A stretch of DNA of 29,929 nucleotides from Planctomycetes bacterium UBA2386. GTDB taxonomy: Bacteria; Planctomycetota; UBA1135; UBA2386. The notes under the pieces are model-generated. The model was not told the DNA's origin, did no database searches, and saw nothing but the letters and a program-made list of their open reading frames with translations. Below, piece by piece: positions 26,967 through 29,929 of this stretch; within the stretch, counting starts at the first letter, position 1, and each line of letters begins with the position of its first letter. A program made the translations under genes and the position numbers. The stretch is from assembly GCA_002343845.1 (NCBI GenBank), contig DDSQ01000184.1, forward strand, positions 125,952-155,880, given 5' to 3'.

Positions 26967-27485
26967 TCACACCAGCACGGCGCTCACCGACGGCACTCGC
27001 CGCAGGACGCGGTACGCGAGGTGCGCTCCGAGCGCGATGCCGAACGCGTCCGCCCCGAGATCGAGGAGGTCGAAGGTGCGGGTCGCCACGAAGCGCTGCG
27101 AGAGCTCCTCGACGAAGACCACCGCGAACACGCCGAGCCCACCGAGGCGCGCCGCGCGCTCGGGCGATCGACCGCTCTCGCGCCGACCGAGCGCGAGCGA
27201 GATCGCGAACGCGAACAAACCCATCAGCACGAAGTGCGCGAGCTTGTCGCCGTAGGGAACCTGCGCGACGAGGTGGAGGACGGGCCCGAGGTTGCCGGTG
27301 TTCGCGAGCACGACGATGGTCGCGATCGCGAGCGAGACGATCAGGGCGAAGGTGCGCACGCGGCTCGAACGCGCGGTCGGGTCGCGCTTCTTCCCGAAAT
27401 CGAGGCGAGAGAGCCCACGCCGCGCTCCCTTCGAACTCACGCGCGATCGAGTCCGCGTCTCGTCGACCACCACGCGCAGCGACAC
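26967..27485 (-). CDS. VanZ-like family membrane protein
   Basis: 172 residues from the GTG at 27483-27485, or 130 from the GTG at 27357-27359, which begins MRTFALIVSLAIATIV right at the first helix. The conserved GDKLAHFVLMGLFAFAISL, then VVFVEELSQRF and DLLDLGADAFGIALGAHLA, are the three core stretches of VanZ-like proteins, small four-helix membrane proteins. VanZ confers low-level teicoplanin resistance in enterococci. Most family members, including this one, have no known role. The long start lies 10 bases after the GST-like stop, suggesting co-transcription. I list the longer start but the shorter one fits the family's usual length better. Confidence 0.75.
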   Translation of the reverse strand: MSLRVVVDETRTRSRVSSKGARRGLSRLDFGKKRDPTARSSRVRTFALIVSLAIATIVVLANTGNLGPVLHLVAQVPYGDKLAHFVLMGLFAFAISLALGRRESGRSPERAARLGGLGVFAVVFVEELSQRFVATRTFDLLDLGADAFGIALGAHLAYRVLRRVPSVSAVLV

Positions 27486-27495
27486 GCCGACGGGA

Positions 27496-28209
27496 TCAGC
27501 GCTTCCAGTGCTCGCGCACCAGCGCGTCGCGCCACGACACCAGGTCTGCGAAACGGCTCGCGAGGCGCGCGTCGCCCCACACCCGCTTCTCCGCTTCCCC
27601 ACGCCGCACGTGCGCGCCCGGCGCCACGAACTCGAGCACGCCCGCCATCGCGACGTCCGCGAAGCTGAGCGCGTCGCCGATCAAATGCGCGCGACCTCCG
27701 AGCCCTTCGCGCAACGCCTCGAGCGCGAGCTCGAGCTCCACCGCCGGTGGCGCGCCGTACTTTCGTTTGAGCTGCCACGCGCCGAAGAGCGCCACCGGAC
27801 GCAGCGCGCCCCGCAGCGGCGCCGGCGCGAGGAACGCGATCGCTTCCTTCTGCGCTTCGGGATCGGCAGACGTCGCGTCGGCCGCACGCGCACGTCCGGC
27901 GGCGAGCCCTCGATCCGCGGTCGAGACCCAATGCGTGATTGCGTCGTCGTCCGGAAAGAGCGAGGCGCCCGAGCCCTGCGCCTCCGCGAAGCGCGCGATC
28001 GCCACGCTGTCCTCGATCGGCCGATCGTTCGTGAAGAGCACGGGCACGCTCACGCGGCCGCTCCAACGCCCGACCCGACGCCTCAGCCCGAGCTCGCCGA
28101 GGATCGGCACGTAGGGCTCGAGACGGTACGGCACCCGGTGGTGGTCGAGCGCCCAGCGCGCGCGCTGCGTCCACGGTGAGTACGCGAGCCCGAGGAGGGT
28201 GTTCGTCAT
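27496..28209 (-). CDS. Glutathione-S-transferase-like protein
   Basis: 237 residues. The N-terminal thioredoxin-fold domain (about 1-80) has YSPWTQRARWALDHHRVPY, the cis-Pro stretch VSVPVLF and IEDSVAIARF, where Glu-Asp-Ser contacts the glutathione gamma-glutamyl group. The C-terminal helical domain includes HLIGDALSFADVAMAGVL, the N-capping box and hydrophobic staple of GSTs. The SPWT site has Ser rather than Cys at the catalytic helix start. It would be cytoplasmic and could conjugate or reduce electrophiles. The start ATG 28207-28209 is preferred; another ATG lies three codons upstream (28216-28218). Confidence 0.83.
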   Translation of the reverse strand: MTNTLLGLAYSPWTQRARWALDHHRVPYRLEPYVPILGELGLRRRVGRWSGRVSVPVLFTNDRPIEDSVAIARFAEAQGSGASLFPDDDAITHWVSTADRGLAAGRARAADATSADPEAQKEAIAFLAPAPLRGALRPVALFGAWQLKRKYGAPPAVELELALEALREGLGGRAHLIGDALSFADVAMAGVLEFVAPGAHVRRGEAEKRVWGDARLASRFADLVSWRDALVREHWKR

Positions 28210-28328
28210 GCCGCGCATCTTTCGAGTCGCCGCGCCCACGTCAATCGGACGCGAAGGAGGGTCGGCCGACGACCAGGGCGAACGGTCGAAGCATCGACGA
28301 GCGATCGAAGGGCACGGCCCGGACGGAA

Positions 28329-28363
28329 GACGAAAGGGCCGACCCGGAGGCCGACCCTTCGTC
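28329..28363 (-). terminator. Terminator hairpin with UCCG tetraloop downstream of the DsbA-like gene
   Basis: In minus-strand RNA GACGAA-GGGUCGGCC folds back on GGUCGGCCC-U-UUCGUC. This gives a 15-pair stem with one bulged U and a C(UCCG)G tetraloop, an exceptionally stable type. Two of the pairs are G-U wobbles that exist only in the minus-strand transcript, so it is directional. It begins 46 bases past the DsbA-like stop. Only a short U run follows. Confidence 0.65.
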
Positions 28364-28408
28364 ACGCGTCACGACCGAAGCCGCGTCGCTCGGTTTCGCT
28401 CGCTTCGA

Positions 28409-29929
28409 TCAGCGCGCCGCCGCGAGGGCCGCGTCGATCTCGCGCTTGAACGCCTCGAAGGGCTGCGCGCCCTGGAGGAGTCGTCCGTTGATGAAGAAGC
28501 TCGGCGTGCCGATCTGCGCGCCCGCCGCGCGGACCGCTTCCATGTCCGCGTCGACCGCCGCCTTGTGACGCTCGGTGTCGAGCGCCTGGCGGAACTGCGC
28601 CATGTTCAGGCCGAGGGCCTCCGCGTGACGCTCGAGCGCCGGGCGCTCCATGTCGCGCTGGTTCTCGAAGAGGAGGTCGTGGTAGGCCCAGAACTTCTCG
28701 TTGCCGCCCTGACGGAAGGCTTCGAGAGACGCCTGCGCCGCGAGGTGCGCCTGCTGGTGGAACGGCAGCGGGTAGTTGCGCCACACGATCTGAACCTGGT
28801 TGCCGTACTCCTGGAGAATCTGCGCGATCGTCGGATTGACGCGGCCGCAGAAGGGGCACTGGAAGTCCGAGAACTCCTGGATGATCACGCGGGCGCCACG
28901 CGCCGCACCCTTGGTCGGGGCGTTGCGGGGAACCGCGATCTCGTAGCGCTCGGGCGCAGGGGCCGGAGCCGCCGCCCCGGGCTGCGCCGCGCCGCCGGGC
29001 GCCGCGATGAACTGCGGGGTCGTCGCGCCGTCCGCGATGATCGTCGCGTACACGCGGTTCCGCGGGGTGCCACGCTCGACGAGCGCGCGCGCCTTCGCGA
29101 GCTCCTCGTCGACCATCGCCTTGAAGCGCTCGTAGGGCTGCGCGCCACGGAGGTTGCGGCCGTTGATGAAGAAGCTCGGGGTGCCGGTCGCGCCGACGCC
29201 GCGCGCGACGCCCTGCTGACGCTCGATGACCGCGTTGTGCTCGTTGTTGTCGAGCGCCGCGCGGACCTGCGCCATGTTCAAACCGACTTCACCGGCCCAA
29301 CGCTCGAGGTTCTCACGCGTCAGCTCGCGCTGGTTCGCGAAGAGGAGCTCGTGCAGACGCCAGAACTTCTCGTTGCCGCCCTGCTCGAAGGCCTCCATCG
29401 CGAGGTTGTGCGCGGGGCCCGCGTTGCGGTGGAAGGGGAGCGGGTTGTTCATCCACACGACGCGGACGTCACGCGGGTACTCCTCGAGGAGACGATCGAG
29501 CGTGGGCTCGACGCGGCTGCAGAACGGGCACTCGTAGTCGCTGACCTCGACGATCGTGACGAGCGCGTCGTCCGGACCGCGCTGCGGCGCCGGCTGCTGG
29601 ATCTCGATCTTGTACACCGCGTTCGGATCCGGCTGCTGCTGCGGCTGCTGCGGCTGCGCGGCGGGCTGGTTCGGCTCCGGCGCGGGCGAGGTGCGGCCGT
29701 TGCGGATGAGCTCCGCGTAGACGTTCCGCGCCGGCGTGCCGGCCTGGACCATGCGGCGCGCGTTCGCGAGCTCGCGGTCGATGACCTCCTTGAAGGCCTC
29801 GAACGGCTGCGCGCCCATGAGCTGCACGCCGTTGATGAAGAACGCCGGGGTGCCGCGCGCGCCGAGGCTGGCCGCGAGCTGCTGATCGGCGGTGATCTTC
29901 GCCTGGTGCTCGTTGTTGTCGAGCGCCGC
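28409..29929 (-). CDS. Multi-domain DsbA-like thioredoxin-fold protein, C-terminal part
   Basis: The frame is open to the window edge; 506 residues are visible. At least three DsbA-like domains follow one another. Of the first only the C-terminal third is seen, with the cis-Pro loop GTPAFFING (fragment residues 26-34). The second has CPFC at 134-137 and the third CPFC at 358-361, exactly 224 residues apart, each followed by GTPSFFINGR. Linkers rich in Pro/Gln (QPQQPQQQPDP) and Pro/Ala (AAPAPAPE) separate them. CPFC is the redox site of Gram-negative DsbA/BdbD-like oxidoreductases that form or shuffle disulfides in the periplasm. The signal peptide would lie outside the window. Confidence 0.88.
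   Translation of the reverse strand, partial: AALDNNEHQAKITADQQLAASLGARGTPAFFINGVQLMGAQPFEAFKEVIDRELANARRMVQAGTPARNVYAELIRNGRTSPAPEPNQPAAQPQQPQQQPDPNAVYKIEIQQPAPQRGPDDALVTIVEVSDYECPFCSRVEPTLDRLLEEYPRDVRVVWMNNPLPFHRNAGPAHNLAMEAFEQGGNEKFWRLHELLFANQRELTRENLERWAGEVGLNMAQVRAALDNNEHNAVIERQQGVARGVGATGTPSFFINGRNLRGAQPYERFKAMVDEELAKARALVERGTPRNRVYATIIADGATTPQFIAAPGGAAQPGAAAPAPAPERYEIAVPRNAPTKGAARGARVIIQEFSDFQCPFCGRVNPTIAQILQEYGNQVQIVWRNYPLPFHQQAHLAAQASLEAFRQGGNEKFWAYHDLLFENQRDMERPALERHAEALGLNMAQFRQALDTERHKAAVDADMEAVRAAGAQIGTPSFFINGRLLQGAQPFEAFKREIDAALAAAR

Overview
The window is about 30 kb of very GC-rich bacterial DNA with densely packed genes. I see no rRNA, tRNA, CRISPR array, insertion sequence or phage module in it. 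It reads as two different genomic backgrounds. Positions 1 to about 21.4 kb look planctomycete-like: mixed CTG/CTC leucine and GCC/GCG alanine codons, many 4-base GTGA/ATGA gene overlaps, and families such as SUFU, a deoxyhypusine-synthase-like protein and a secreted HEAT protein. Positions from about 21.6 kb to the end look like a Sandaracinus-type myxobacterium: CTC and GCG codons dominate, GAGCTC is frequent, and there are tandem DsbA domains. The change falls inside lon, in its most conserved stretch. These taxonomic labels are inferred from style and family content, not from a database search.

Layout, left block (1-7.1 kb, minus strand). A cell-surface polysaccharide locus runs right to left: a GT2 glycosyltransferase with an extra C-terminal domain, a second GT2, a GT4, a PIG-L/LmbE deacetylase and a third GT2. 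Every junction among these five is a GTGA or ATGA overlap. An intrinsic terminator follows, then a separate pair of GT2 genes, the last cut by the window edge. A small lipoprotein gene lies upstream. It diverges from a phosphoglycolate-phosphatase-like HAD gene across a 24-base gap with a palindromic -10 element.

Middle block (7.1-18.1 kb). On the plus strand are the HAD phosphatase, a four-helix membrane protein, a secreted HEAT-repeat protein, an exported aminopeptidase-P-like enzyme and an endonuclease III. On the minus strand are two units. One holds a rfaE2-like nucleotidyltransferase and an exported HExxH peptidase. The other runs SUFU, DUF1289, deoxyhypusine-synthase-like protein and HldE. 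HldE and the extra RfaE2-like enzyme suggest ADP-heptose-type sugar supply, which fits the nearby glycosyltransferases.

Right block (18.1-29.9 kb). lon, a secreted protein with a clan-CD (caspase/gingipain-like) His-Gly...Cys pattern and a CPBP-like membrane protein form a tight minus-strand run. After the break in lon come a MATE exporter, a YdjM/DUF457 membrane hydrolase, an SLT-like plus M23 envelope peptidase, a VanZ-like protein, a glutathione-S-transferase-like protein and the C-terminal part of a protein with at least three DsbA-like domains.

I did not find a convincing new defence or mobile system. The points most worth following up are the break within lon (assembly chimera or recombination), the putative clan-CD peptidase, the DHS-like/HldE/SUFU/DUF1289 cluster, the unusual domain on the lead glycosyltransferase, and the tandem DsbA protein.
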